Shown in pieces: positions 7,411 through 15,349 of a DNA stretch of 39,295 nucleotides. The position numbers were made by a program, and so were the translations under genes. Source of the DNA: Streptococcus mitis (GTDB taxonomy: Bacteria > Bacillota > Bacilli > Lactobacillales > Streptococcaceae); contig NZ_SPGF01000016.1 of assembly GCF_005844455.1 (NCBI RefSeq), positions 1 through 39,295 of the forward strand, written 5' to 3'. Each line of letters opens with the position of its first letter. Positions within the stretch are counted from its first letter, which is position 1. A model generated the notes under the pieces. That model was not told where the DNA came from, did not search any database, and worked only from the letters and a program-made list of their open reading frames with translations.

Positions 7411-8427
7411 ATGGTTAAAAAAATTATTGGAATGGTATTAGCTTTTCTAGCTGTGACAGTTTTAGGTGTCGGTGTTTTTGCTTATACTATTTATCAGCAA
7501 GGCACACAAACCTTATCAAAGACCTATAAAAAAATTGGAGAAGAAACCAAGGTTATCGAAGCAACTGAACCTTTGACCATTCTGTTGATGGGGGTTGATA
7601 CTGGGAATGTAGAGCGTACAGATCAGTGGGCTGGAAATAGTGATTCCATGATTCTCTTGACTGTCAATCCACATACTAAGAAAACCATGATGTTGAGTTT
7701 GGAACGTGATATTCTGACTAAAATTCAACATAAAGATGGTAGTATTGAAGAAGCGAAGCTAAACGCTGCCTATGCTGGTGGTGGAGCAGAACTTGCTATA
7801 GAAACAATTCAAAAGATGATGAATATCCATATCGATCGCTACATTATGGTTAATATGCAAGGATTGCAACAATTAGTCGATGCAGTGGGAGGTATTACGG
7901 TTAATAATACACTAGGTTTCCCAATCTCTATCAGTGACCAAGAAGAATTTAACACCATTTCTATCGGTGTTGGAGAGCAGACAATAAATGGAGAAGAAGC
8001 GCTTGTTTATTCACGCATGCGTTATCAAGACCCAGAAGGAGACTATGGTCGTCAAAAGCGTCAGCGTGAAGTCATTCAAAAAGTTGTTGAAAAAGTTCTT
8101 AGTTTAAATAGTGTCAGTCACTATCAGTCTATCTTAAAAGCCCTAAGTACTAATATGCAGACGAATATTGATTTGTCTGCGAAAAGTATTCCGAGCTTGT
8201 TGGGCTATAAAGATTCATTTAAAACTATTGAAACACAACAGTTGAAGGGTGAAGGGGAGATGCTACAAGGCGTTTCTTATCAAATTGTTACGAGAAACCA
8301 CATGTTGGAAATGCAGAATCTTTTGAGACGTTCTTTGGGACAAGAAGAGGTTACTAAACTCGAAACAAATGTTGTCTTATTTGAAGATTTATTTGGACGA
8401 ACACCTGTTGGTGACGAAGATAATTAA
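7411..8427 (+). CDS. LytR-CpsA-Psr (LCP) family cell-wall glycopolymer ligase
   Basis: A 338-aa membrane-anchored protein. A single N-terminal membrane segment (about residues 5-26) is followed by an extracellular LCP domain. Typical LCP stretches are LLMGVDTG (about 58-65), the DSMILLTVNP strand, LERDI (about 97), the KLNAAYAGGGAELAIET region and GDYGRQKRQREVI (about 208-221), whose arginines bind the polyprenyl pyrophosphate. The family transfers teichoic acid or capsule-type polymers from lipid carriers to peptidoglycan. It is often called lytR or brpA in streptococci. It sits 7 bases after the GNAT gene with no clear ribosome-binding site, so translation may depend on the upstream gene. 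A terminator follows. Confidence 0.9.
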   Translation: MVKKIIGMVLAFLAVTVLGVGVFAYTIYQQGTQTLSKTYKKIGEETKVIEATEPLTILLMGVDTGNVERTDQWAGNSDSMILLTVNPHTKKTMMLSLERDILTKIQHKDGSIEEAKLNAAYAGGGAELAIETIQKMMNIHIDRYIMVNMQGLQQLVDAVGGITVNNTLGFPISISDQEEFNTISIGVGEQTINGEEALVYSRMRYQDPEGDYGRQKRQREVIQKVVEKVLSLNSVSHYQSILKALSTNMQTNIDLSAKSIPSLLGYKDSFKTIETQQLKGEGEMLQGVSYQIVTRNHMLEMQNLLRRSLGQEEVTKLETNVVLFEDLFGRTPVGDEDN

Positions 8428-8452
8428 CTTTCTTACTATAAATAAAAAAATC

Positions 8453-8480
8453 AATCGTGGGAAATTTCCTGCGATTTTTT
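8453..8480 (+). terminator. Terminator of the tsaE-LCP operon
   Basis: AATCGTGGGAAA pairs with TTTCCTGCGATT across a very tight turn (two wobble pairs), followed by T6 at 8475-8480. The same T-tract lies just before the SigX cin-box of cinA, so terminator and competence promoter are fused. Confidence 0.7.
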
Positions 8481-8496
8481 CAAAAAAATACGAATA
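8475..8496 (+). promoter_or_regulatory. SigX (ComX) cin-box promoter of cinA-recA
   Basis: TACGAATA at 8489-8496 is the canonical cin-box (com-box) recognised by RNA polymerase carrying the competence sigma factor, with a T-tract at 8475-8480 upstream as usual. It lies 17 bases before cinA ATG. It implies that cinA and recA are induced as late competence genes. Confidence 0.93.
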
Positions 8497-8513
8497 GATA
8501 GGTAGGAGGAAGC

Positions 8514-9770
8514 ATGAAAGCAGAAATTATTGCTGTTGGAACAGAGATTTTGACAGGACAGATTGTCAATACCAATGCTCAGTTTTTATCGGAAAAACTA
8601 GCAGAGATTGGGGTAGATGTTTATTTTCAGACGGCTGTAGGAGACAATGAAGCTCGTCTCTTGTCTTTGCTTGAGATTGCTAGTCAACGTAGCAGTCTGG
8701 TGATTTTGACAGGTGGTTTAGGGCCAACTGAGGATGACCTAACCAAACAAACGTTAGCTAAATTTTTAGGAAAAGAATTAGTCTTCGATTATCAGGCTCA
8801 GGAGAAGTTGGATGTCTTTTTTGCCCAGAGACCAGACTATGCCCGAACACCGAATAACGAAAGACAAGCCCAAATTGTAGAAGGAGCGACTCCACTACCG
8901 AATGAAACAGGACTGGCTGTGGGGGGAGTGCTAGAAGTCGAAGGAGTGACCTATATCGTCCTTCCTGGTCCGCCAAGTGAATTGAAACCTATGGTCTTAA
9001 ACCAACTTTTACCCAAGTTGATGACAGGTAGCAAACTGTATTCCCGAGTTCTTCGTTTCTTTGGGATTGGCGAAAGTCAGTTGGTGACCATTTTGGCTGA
9101 TTTGATTGATAATCAAACTGATCCGACCTTGGCCCCTTATGCCAAGACAGGAGAAGTAACCTTGCGTCTGTCAACAAAGGCTAGCAGTCAAGAAGAGGCG
9201 AATCAAGCGCTGGATATCTTAGAAAACCAAATCTTGTATTGTCAGACCTTTGAAGGAATTTCTTTACGAGAACTTTGTTACGGTTATGGCGAAGAGACTA
9301 GTTTGGCCAGCATTGTGGTAGAAGAACTGAAAAAGCAAGGGAAAACCATCACGGCAGCAGAGAGTTTGACGGCAGGGCTTTTCCAAGCCAATGTAGCGGA
9401 TTTTTCAGGAGCTTCAAGTATATTTAAGGGTGGTTTTGTGACCTATAGCTTGGAGGAAAAATCAAAAATGTTGGATATTCCTGTCAAGGATTTGGAAGAA
9501 CATGGTGTGGTGTCTGAATTTACAGCTCAGAAGATGGCTGAGCAAGCACGAATCAAGACTAAGTCTGATTTTGGCCTTAGTTTGACTGGAGTAGCAGGGC
9601 CAGACAGTCTAGAAGGGCATCCAGCTGGGACAGTCTTCATAGGATTGGCGCAAGAGAAAGGAACTGAGGTTATCAAGGTGAATATTGGAGGTAGAAGCCG
9701 AGCAGATGTACGTCACATTGCGGTTATGCATGCCTTTAACCTAGTTCGCAAGGCTTTATTAAGTGACTAA
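8514..9770 (+). CDS. cinA: Competence-damage protein CinA (nicotinamide-nucleotide amidase domain)
   Basis: A 418-aa two-domain protein. Residues 1-170 form the MoaB/MogA-like domain ([19 protein letters not shown] at the start, [13 protein letters not shown] near 66-78, [12 protein letters not shown] near 148-159). Residues about 255-415 form the CinA C-terminal deamidase domain ([11 protein letters not shown] near 280, GVAGPDS near 362, [12 protein letters not shown] near 370), which recycles NMN-type pyridine nucleotides. In pneumococcus CinA is a late competence protein that brings RecA to the membrane. AGGAGGA is 4 bases before ATG. recA follows after 54 bp and is read in part from the same cin-box promoter. 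Confidence 0.95.
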   Translation: MKAEIIAVGTEILTGQIVNTNAQFLSEKLAEIGVDVYFQTAVGDNEARLLSLLEIASQRSSLVILTGGLGPTEDDLTKQTLAKFLGKELVFDYQAQEKLDVFFAQRPDYARTPNNERQAQIVEGATPLPNETGLAVGGVLEVEGVTYIVLPGPPSELKPMVLNQLLPKLMTGSKLYSRVLRFFGIGESQLVTILADLIDNQTDPTLAPYAKTGEVTLRLSTKASSQEEANQALDILENQILYCQTFEGISLRELCYGYGEETSLASIVVEELKKQGKTITAAESLTAGLFQANVADFSGASSIFKGGFVTYSLEEKSKMLDIPVKDLEEHGVVSEFTAQKMAEQARIKTKSDFGLSLTGVAGPDSLEGHPAGTVFIGLAQEKGTEVIKVNIGGRSRADVRHIAVMHAFNLVRKALLSD

Positions 9771-9783
9771 CTTTTGATATAAT
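9755..9783 (+). promoter_or_regulatory. Basal recA promoter
   Basis: Weak -35 TTTATT (9755-9760), 17-bp spacer, extended -10 TGATATAAT (TATAAT at 9778-9783). It overlaps the end of cinA and would give competence-independent recA expression. Confidence 0.65.
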
Positions 9784-9824
9784 GGTAGATAGGTCTGAGG
9801 ACCATTAGAATGTAGGAGAATAGA

Positions 9825-10991
9825 ATGGCGAAAAAACCAAAAAAATTAGATGAAATTTCAAAAAAATTCGGGGCAGAACGTGAAAAAGCCTTGAATGACG
9901 CTCTTAAATTGATTGAGAAAGACTTTGGTAAAGGATCAATCATGCGTTTGGGTGAACGTGCTGAGCAAAAGGTGCAAGTGATGAGTTCAGGTTCTTTGGC
10001 TCTTGACATTGCCCTTGGTTCAGGTGGTTATCCTAAGGGGCGTATCATTGAAATTTATGGACCAGAGTCATCTGGTAAGACAACAGTTGCCCTTCATGCA
10101 GTTGCACAAGCGCAAAAAGAAGGTGGTATTGCAGCCTTTATCGATGCGGAGCATGCTCTTGATCCAGCTTATGCTGCGGCCCTTGGGGTCAACATTGATG
10201 AATTGCTCTTGTCACAACCAGACTCAGGAGAGCAAGGTCTTGAGATTGCAGGAAAATTGATTGACTCAGGTGCAGTTGATCTTGTCGTGGTTGACTCAGT
10301 TGCTGCCCTTGTACCTCGTGCGGAAATTGATGGAGATATCGGTGATAGCCACGTTGGTTTGCAGGCTCGTATGATGAGCCAGGCTATGCGTAAGCTCGGT
10401 GCTTCTATCAATAAAACCAAAACAATTGCCATCTTTATCAACCAATTGCGTGAAAAAGTTGGGGTCATGTTTGGAAATCCAGAAACAACTCCTGGTGGAC
10501 GTGCCTTGAAATTCTACGCTTCAGTGCGTTTGGATGTTCGTGGAAGCACGCAAATCAAGGGAACCGGTGACCAGAAAGACACCAATGTCGGTAAAGAAAC
10601 TAAAATCAAGGTCGTGAAAAACAAGGTAGCTCCACCATTTAAGGAAGCCTTCGTTGAAATCATGTACGGAGAAGGGATTTCTAAGACTGGGGAGCTTTTG
10701 AAGATTGCAAGCGATTTAGATATCATCAAAAAAGCAGGGGCTTGGTACTCTTACAAGGATGAGAAAATCGGGCAGGGTTCTGAAAATGCTAAGAAATACT
10801 TGGCAGATCACCCAGAAATCTTTGATGAAATTGACCATCAAGTCCGTGTTCAATTTGGTTTGGTTGATGGAAAAGAAGCTTCTGTAGAAGGTGTTGAAAC
10901 TAAAAAAGATGACGCAGCTCAAGCAGATTCTGTGAATGAAGAAGTAACTCTTGACCTAGGCGATGAGCTTGAAATCGAAATTGAAGATTAA
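9825..10991 (+). CDS. recA: Recombinase RecA
   Basis: A 388-aa RecA. Walker [10 protein letters not shown] is at residues 79-87, followed by [10 protein letters not shown] (about 104-113), [12 protein letters not shown] (about 153-164) and the [12 protein letters not shown] and [13 protein letters not shown] loops (L1/L2 DNA-binding region). The acidic C-terminal tail ends [11 protein letters not shown]. It forms filaments on single-stranded DNA for recombination, repair and transformation. A ribosome-binding site TAGGAG precedes ATG. It is the second gene of the competence operon with cinA. In pneumococcus dinF and lytA follow in the same transcript; here a strong terminator and a convergent gene follow instead. 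Confidence 0.98.
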   Translation: MAKKPKKLDEISKKFGAEREKALNDALKLIEKDFGKGSIMRLGERAEQKVQVMSSGSLALDIALGSGGYPKGRIIEIYGPESSGKTTVALHAVAQAQKEGGIAAFIDAEHALDPAYAAALGVNIDELLLSQPDSGEQGLEIAGKLIDSGAVDLVVVDSVAALVPRAEIDGDIGDSHVGLQARMMSQAMRKLGASINKTKTIAIFINQLREKVGVMFGNPETTPGGRALKFYASVRLDVRGSTQIKGTGDQKDTNVGKETKIKVVKNKVAPPFKEAFVEIMYGEGISKTGELLKIASDLDIIKKAGAWYSYKDEKIGQGSENAKKYLADHPEIFDEIDHQVRVQFGLVDGKEASVEGVETKKDDAAQADSVNEEVTLDLGDELEIEIED

Positions 10992-11023
10992 AGATAAAGC
11001 TAGGGAAAGTTTTCAAAATTATA

Positions 11024-11069
11024 AAAACGCATAATATCAGGTATTCATAACCTTGATATTATGCGTTTT
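11024..11069 (+). terminator. recA terminator
   Basis: A 16-bp perfect stem, AAAACGCATAATATCA (11024-11039) with TGATATTATGCGTTTT (11054-11069). A-tract and T-tract at the ends make it work in both directions, also for the convergent GNAT gene. Confidence 0.85.
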
Positions 11070-11109
11070 ATCGTGAGAAAATTCTCTGGATTTCTCTTAC
11101 TTGAAACAA

Positions 11110-11664
11110 CTAATGATCACTAAAGCGTCTGTATTTGATATGAAAGTCAAAATAATGTTCATCTTGTAATTTTTGGAAGATGTCGCGATAGGCTTCCTCG
11201 TCGAAATGGTCACCGCGGTAGAGAATTTCAAAACTCAAGCCATCATACTCTAGAAAAGCGTTAGCTGTTTCAAAGCCATTTTGTTGATAGAAGCTCATAC
11301 GAGCTTTTCTTTGTTCCAAGTTATCGCATTCTTCATCCAACCGCTCCACTTCAAGCAACATGGTCCGCTGGTAAAAATCAGTTAGTTTGTCGATAATTTC
11401 CTTCCCATACCCGTGACTTCTTAAGTGAGGCATGATGGCAAAAAAGCTAATATAGAAGGCCTTTTGGTTGGAGATGGAAAAAGCAAAGCCAACAAATTCT
11501 TCTTCGTTATAAAACGCAAAAAAGTGGGCGTCATCTCGGTTCTGATAGCGCAAAAACTCAGAAAGAGGGACTCGTTCCTCCTCGGGGAAAGCTTCGTTAT
11601 TTAGCTTTTCAACTTTATCAAGATCTTGAAACACATCGGTTATTAATTGACTGGTCAAACTCAT
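11110..11664 (-). CDS. GNAT-family N-acetyltransferase
   Basis: A 184-aa GNAT protein starting at MSLTSQLITDVF. This start (11664) is preferred over an upstream ATG at 11712 because AAGGAGG lies 6 bases before it and the -10 box at 11684-11689 lies between the two. Acetyltransferase features are LSEFLRYQNRDD, FFAIMPHLRSHGYGKEIIDKL (key part LRSHGYGKEI, the acetyl-CoA loop near residue 85) and MSFYQQNGFETAN (about 123-135), the usual C-terminal motif. The substrate is unknown. It is convergent with recA and divergent from the MATE exporter gene. Confidence 0.85.
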   Translation of the reverse strand: MSLTSQLITDVFQDLDKVEKLNNEAFPEEERVPLSEFLRYQNRDDAHFFAFYNEEEFVGFAFSISNQKAFYISFFAIMPHLRSHGYGKEIIDKLTDFYQRTMLLEVERLDEECDNLEQRKARMSFYQQNGFETANAFLEYDGLSFEILYRGDHFDEEAYRDIFQKLQDEHYFDFHIKYRRFSDH

Positions 11665-11683
11665 AAATGACCTCCTTTTCTTG

Positions 11684-11712
11684 ATTATAGCAAATTGTCT
11701 CTCTGTAAGCAA
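11684..11712 (-). promoter_or_regulatory. Promoter of the leftward GNAT gene
   Basis: On the minus strand, -35 TTGCTT (11707-11712), 17-bp spacer, -10 TATAAT (11684-11689). It decides the start codon of the GNAT gene at 11664. Confidence 0.7.
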
Positions 11713-11738
11713 TTGATTTCAGGATTCGTTAAAGAATC

Positions 11739-11767
11739 TTGTCAGTCCTCTGGAAAGCTGATATAAT
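11739..11767 (+). promoter_or_regulatory. MATE gene promoter, giving a leaderless mRNA
   Basis: -35 TTGTCA (11739-11744), 17-bp spacer, -10 TATAAT (11762-11767). The MATE ATG begins seven bases after the -10, which is where transcription itself should start. No Shine-Dalgarno fits in between. Confidence 0.75.
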
Positions 11768-11773
11768 ATCTTT

Positions 11774-13144
11774 ATGAATAAAAAACGAACAGTGGACCTG
11801 ATTCATGGCTCCATTCTTCCCTCACTTTTGAGCTTTGCCCTTCCAATTCTGTTGTCCAATATCTTCCAACAACTATATAATACAGCTGACGTCTTGATTG
11901 TAGGGCGGTTCCTTGGACAAGAATCCATAGCAGCAGTAGGAGCAACGACGGCTATCTTTGATCTGATTATCGGCTTTGCCCTCGGAGTTGGAAATGGGAT
12001 GGGAGTTGTCATCGCTCGTCTTTACGGTGCTAGTAATTTTGCTAAGATTAAAGAAGCTGTTGCAGCAACTTGGATTCTGGGTGCCATCCTGAGTGCTCTT
12101 GTCATGCTGATAGGCTTCTTCGGTCTTTATCCACTCTTACAATATTTAGAGACACCTGTAGAAATCCTTCCTCAATCCTATGAGTACATCTCCATGATTG
12201 TTACCTGTGTAGGGGTTAGTTTTGCTTACAATCTTTTTGCAGGCTTACTGCGTTCGATTGGCAATAGCCTTGCGGCTCTTGCTTTTCTTATCTTTTCAGC
12301 TATCGTTAATGTGATCTTGGATTTATATTTTATTACGCAACTGCATCTGGGAGTTCAGTCTGCGGGTCTTGCAACCATTATCTCGCAGGGTTTGTCAGCA
12401 ATCCTCTGTTATTTTTATATTCGTAAGAGTGTTCCAGAGCTTCTTCCGGGTCTCAAACATTTCAAATGGAATAAGGATCTCTATGTGGATCTCTTAGAGC
12501 AAGGACTAGCCATGGGTCTGATGGGGTCAATCGTCTCTATCGGGAGTGTCATTTTGCAATCCTCTGTCAATAGTTTTGGTGCAGTCATTATCAGTGCTCA
12601 AACGGCAGCACGGCGAATCATGGCCTTTGCCTTATTACCAATGACGGCTATTTCAGCATCGATGACGACTTTTATCTCTCAAAACTTTGGTGCAAAACGT
12701 CCCGAACGTATTGTCCAAGGTCTTCGTTTAGGGAGCTATTTGAGTATGTCTTGGGCAGCCCTTGCCTGTATTTTCCTATTTTTTGCCAGTCCTAGCCTAG
12801 TTTCTTTCCTAGCAAGTTCGACAGACAGCTACTTGGTAGAAAACGGGACCTTGTACTTACGTATCAGTTCTGTATTTTATCCATTTTTAAGTCTTTTATT
12901 GATTTATAGAAATAGCTTGCAGGGACTAGGCCAAAAACTTTTGCCCCTCGTATCTAGTTTTATCGAGTTGTTTGGGAAAATTATTTTCGTAGCTTGGATT
13001 ATTCCTTGGACAGGCTATACAGGTGTTATTCTCTGTGAACCGCTACTCTGGGTTGTGATGACCCTCCAACTTTACTTCTCCCTTTCCCGACACCCTTGGA
13101 TAAAAGAAGGAAAGAAAATCGTGGCAGTCGGAGGGGAATCCTAG
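11774..13144 (+). CDS. MATE-family multidrug/cation efflux protein
   Basis: A 456-aa MATE transporter with about twelve membrane segments in two halves. Each half has the family pattern: SFALPILLSNIFQQLYNTADVLIVGRFLG (key part NIFQQLYNTADVLIVGRF, residues about 29-46) and GNGMGVVIARLYGA in the first, the QTAARRIMAFALLPMTAISASM region (about 276-297) and SQNFGAKRPERI in the second. It should export drugs or toxic cations using a Na+ or H+ gradient. It is not DinF: its N-terminus (MNKKRTVDLIHGSILP) and length differ from the pneumococcal DinF that normally follows recA. The start codon lies at the predicted transcription start, so the mRNA is probably leaderless. Confidence 0.9.
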   Translation: MNKKRTVDLIHGSILPSLLSFALPILLSNIFQQLYNTADVLIVGRFLGQESIAAVGATTAIFDLIIGFALGVGNGMGVVIARLYGASNFAKIKEAVAATWILGAILSALVMLIGFFGLYPLLQYLETPVEILPQSYEYISMIVTCVGVSFAYNLFAGLLRSIGNSLAALAFLIFSAIVNVILDLYFITQLHLGVQSAGLATIISQGLSAILCYFYIRKSVPELLPGLKHFKWNKDLYVDLLEQGLAMGLMGSIVSIGSVILQSSVNSFGAVIISAQTAARRIMAFALLPMTAISASMTTFISQNFGAKRPERIVQGLRLGSYLSMSWAALACIFLFFASPSLVSFLASSTDSYLVENGTLYLRISSVFYPFLSLLLIYRNSLQGLGQKLLPLVSSFIELFGKIIFVAWIIPWTGYTGVILCEPLLWVVMTLQLYFSLSRHPWIKEGKKIVAVGGES

Positions 13145-13196
13145 CTTGCTTTGCAAAAGAAAATCCATTTCCTCTAGTGAAAATCAGCTAGACTTG

Positions 13197-13205
13197 TGTT
13201 ATAAT
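13197..13205 (+). promoter_or_regulatory. yebC promoter (extended -10)
   Basis: TGTTATAAT, an extended -10 with TATAAT at 13200-13205 and no convincing -35. It lies 35 bases before the yebC ATG, which has GGAG at good spacing. Confidence 0.55.
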
Positions 13206-13240
13206 AAGAAAGATTAAAATGTGAAAAAAGGAGATTCCTA

Positions 13241-13957
13241 ATGGGACGTAAATGGGCCAATATCGTAGCCAAGAAAACGGCTAAAGATGGAGCTAACTCT
13301 AAAGTATATGCAAAATTTGGTGTAGAAATCTATGTAGCAGCTAAAAAAGGAGAACCAGATCCAGAATCAAATACTGCTTTGAAATTCGTTATCGATCGTG
13401 CTAAACAAGCGCAAGTGCCAAAACACGTTATTGATAAGGCTATCGATAAGGCAAAAGGGAACACAGATGAAACCTTTACAGAAGGACGTTACGAAGGATT
13501 TGGACCAAATGGATCTATGCTGATTGTGGATACCTTGACTTCAAACGTCAACCGTACAGCTGCGAACGTTCGTGCTGCTTTTGGTAAAAATGGCGGAAAC
13601 ATGGGAGCTTCAGGTTCGGTTTCTTACCTCTTTGACAACAAGGGTGTGATCGTATTTGCTGGTGATGATGCGGATGCTATCTTTGAATTGTTGCTTGAAG
13701 CAGATATTGATGTGGATGATGTAGAAGCAGAAGAAGGAACAATCACTGTTTACACAGCTCCAACAGACCTTCATAAGGCTATCATTGCCCTTCGTGAGTC
13801 TGGCATCGAAGAATTTCAAGTTACTGAATTGGAAATGATTCCTCAGTCAGAAGTTGAGTTGTCAGGTGAAGACCTTGAAACCTTTGAAAAACTTTACAGC
13901 GTTCTTGAAGATGATGAGGACGTCCAAAAGATCTACACAAATGTCGATGGATTCTAA
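13241..13957 (+). CDS. yebC: YebC/PmpR-family protein (TACO1-like)
   Basis: A 238-aa YebC-family protein, the usual length of the streptococcal form. The N-terminus [20 protein letters not shown] and the motif [20 protein letters not shown] (shortened: [11 protein letters not shown], about 87-97) followed by [16 protein letters not shown] (about 107-122) are diagnostic. The family was annotated as a transcriptional regulator; recent work links it to translation of proline-rich stretches and to mitochondrial TACO1. In pneumococcus this gene neighbours the pneumolysin gene, which is absent here. A terminator follows directly. Confidence 0.95.
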   Translation: MGRKWANIVAKKTAKDGANSKVYAKFGVEIYVAAKKGEPDPESNTALKFVIDRAKQAQVPKHVIDKAIDKAKGNTDETFTEGRYEGFGPNGSMLIVDTLTSNVNRTAANVRAAFGKNGGNMGASGSVSYLFDNKGVIVFAGDDADAIFELLLEADIDVDDVEAEEGTITVYTAPTDLHKAIIALRESGIEEFQVTELEMIPQSEVELSGEDLETFEKLYSVLEDDEDVQKIYTNVDGF

Positions 13958-13959
13958 TA

Positions 13960-13994
13960 AAAAAGCGAACAGACTTGCTAGCTGTTCGCTTTTT
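13960..13994 (+). terminator. Bidirectional terminator between yebC and the DUF4190-like gene
   Basis: Perfect 13-bp stem, AAAAAGCGAACAG (13960-13972) with CTGTTCGCTTTTT (13982-13994), 9-base loop. The symmetric A and T ends serve both convergent genes. Confidence 0.85.
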
Positions 13995-14004
13995 ATATTT
14001 GAGA

Positions 14005-14673
14005 TTAGATTCTGGAACCAGAATCTCTTTGCTGCTGGCTTTCTCCTAGGCCTACAGCTATTTTATGAACTAGTAAGAGTTGACCATTATCCTGTTTTAC
14101 AAAGGTTAGAGTAACGGTCTTGATTCTATCATCAATGCCAATATAGGTAATTTTCTTTGTGTCGTAGCCCTCAATGATTGAATCAAACTCGGAGTCTGGC
14201 AGTCCGTGTTTTTTGATAATATCCTTGTAATTGGTACCACCTTTTCCTTTGTTATCAAGGTCACCTTCGATTAAAGCGTCGAACTGTTCTTGGGTCCAAG
14301 TGAAGGTATCGTCTTCTTCCTCCTCTTCAGGGAGTGAATCAATGGTATCATCTGTCAAGTCGCGTTCCATTGAGGAGCTAGCTTCTCTATAGGAACGATT
14401 AAACTCTCTGACAAACTCTTTGTAGACATTAGCATACAACATTTGGGTCGTAAGGAAGAGTATAATAGAAGCAACTGCGAGGGATGTTCCGATAATGGCC
14501 ATTGTTTTCCGTTTTTTGAGATTGGCGATAAGTCCGATAATACCTAAGATCAAAGCGACAATAGCGATGAAAAACGATAGATAGTTAATAAACGGGATCC
14601 AAGATCCTAAAAGTGCGATGGATCCAAAAATGGTTGCTAAAATCCCTAAAACTTTTTGTTCTTCTGGTTTCAT
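14005..14673 (-). CDS. DUF4190-like membrane protein with extracytoplasmic domain
   Basis: A 222-aa protein if started at MKPEEQKVLGI (14673), where AAGGGAG lies about 10 bases upstream; earlier in-frame ATG (14694) and TTG (14697) codons lack a ribosome-binding site. Two membrane segments (about residues 12-48, perhaps two hairpin helices, and 58-82) resemble DUF4190. They are followed by an acidic linker (LPEEEEEDDTF) and a globular domain of about 100 residues likely outside the membrane. Function unknown. It has a consensus promoter and is divergent from marR; a MarR-like operator lies between, so it may share that control. Confidence 0.7.
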   Translation of the reverse strand: MKPEEQKVLGILATIFGSIALLGSWIPFINYLSFFIAIVALILGIIGLIANLKKRKTMAIIGTSLAVASIILFLTTQMLYANVYKEFVREFNRSYREASSSMERDLTDDTIDSLPEEEEEDDTFTWTQEQFDALIEGDLDNKGKGGTNYKDIIKKHGLPDSEFDSIIEGYDTKKITYIGIDDRIKTVTLTFVKQDNGQLLLVHKIAVGLGESQQQRDSGSRI

Positions 14674-14731
14674 TTGAACGTTTTCTCCCTTCATCAAGTG
14701 AATGGATTTCTATCCACAGTAGTGAGTGCTT

Positions 14732-14760
14732 ATTATATAAAAAATATTGCCTAGTGTCAA
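14732..14760 (-). promoter_or_regulatory. Consensus promoter of the DUF4190-like gene
   Basis: On the minus strand, perfect -35 TTGACA (14755-14760), 17-bp spacer, perfect -10 TATAAT (14732-14737). The predicted leader is about 50 bases. Confidence 0.8.
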
Positions 14761-14773
14761 TTTAAACTAAAAT

Positions 14774-14860
14774 AGTTCTCTAGGAAACTTTTTTCTTGAC
14801 ATCTCTTCTGAAAGTGATAAAATAATTCTCATGGAAACTTAATTAGTTCTCCTGAGAACT
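14774..14860. promoter_or_regulatory. Three-copy MarR-type operator
   Basis: A 16-bp dyad occurs three times: AGTTCTCTAGGAAACT (14774-14789), AATTCTCATGGAAACT (14824-14839) and the near-perfect palindrome AGTTCTCCTGAGAACT (14845-14860). Copies 2 and 3 are 21 bp apart, two helical turns. Copy 1 lies just upstream of the marR -35 and between the divergent promoters; copy 2 covers the end of the -10 and the start site. The MarR protein encoded next door is the obvious ligand (inference). Confidence 0.75.
14796..14823 (+). promoter_or_regulatory. Promoter of the marR-ABC exporter operon
   Basis: -35 TTGACA (14796-14801), 16-bp spacer, -10 TAAAAT (14818-14823). It is embedded among the three operator dyads. 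Confidence 0.7.
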
Positions 14861-14887
14861 ATATTCAATCGTGAGAAAGGAGCAATC

Positions 14888-15349
14888 ATGGACAAGCCAA
14901 TGTTGATGTTTAAACGCTTTGGACACCAGGTTCATCTGATGGTACAGAAAGAAGCCAAGCGATGTGGCATTGAATTTATGGGTGGACCGCAGGGGCAGGT
15001 TCTGCGTTTTTTAGATTGCCAAGAACAGTCTGAAAATCTGGTCTTAATTAAGGATATCGAGCAGGAACTCAATATTACTAAATCTGTTGCGAGTAATCTA
15101 GTCAAGCGCATGGTACAAAATGGTTTGGTCGAGTTAGAGGCCAGCCCGAGTGATAAGCGGGCAAAGTTTGTTCGCTTGACGGATAAATCGCGTTCGCAGA
15201 TGCAAGAAGTTAAGGAATTTTTTGATCGGATTGATCAGAGTCTGCTAGAGGGGGTTTCAAAGTCAGACTTGGCAATCTTTGAAAAGGTACTCGGGCAATT
15301 GCAAGCAAATGTAGAAAAGATAGGAGGAGAGAATGAAGAAACTCGCTAA
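14888..15349 (+). CDS. MarR-family transcriptional repressor
   Basis: A 153-aa MarR-type winged-helix protein. The recognition region is ELNITKSVASNLVKRMVQNGLVELEASPSDKRAKFVRLT (key parts: ITKSVASNLVKRM, about 60-72, and the wing SDKRAKFVRLT, about 82-92). It is the first gene of an operon with two ABC exporter half-transporters, overlapping the first by 17 bases, and is preceded by three copies of a dyad that fits a MarR operator. So it most likely represses itself and the exporter until a drug-like ligand binds. AAAGGAGC precedes ATG. Confidence 0.9.
   Translation: MDKPMLMFKRFGHQVHLMVQKEAKRCGIEFMGGPQGQVLRFLDCQEQSENLVLIKDIEQELNITKSVASNLVKRMVQNGLVELEASPSDKRAKFVRLTDKSRSQMQEVKEFFDRIDQSLLEGVSKSDLAIFEKVLGQLQANVEKIGGENEETR

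Noticed and set aside
11665..11712. Longer start for the leftward GNAT gene
   Set aside because: The -10 box of its promoter lies inside this extension, while a good ribosome-binding site supports the start at 11664.
11774..13144. dinF, the MATE gene expected behind recA
   Set aside because: N-terminus and length do not fit pneumococcal DinF, it has its own promoter, and a convergent gene separates it from recA.
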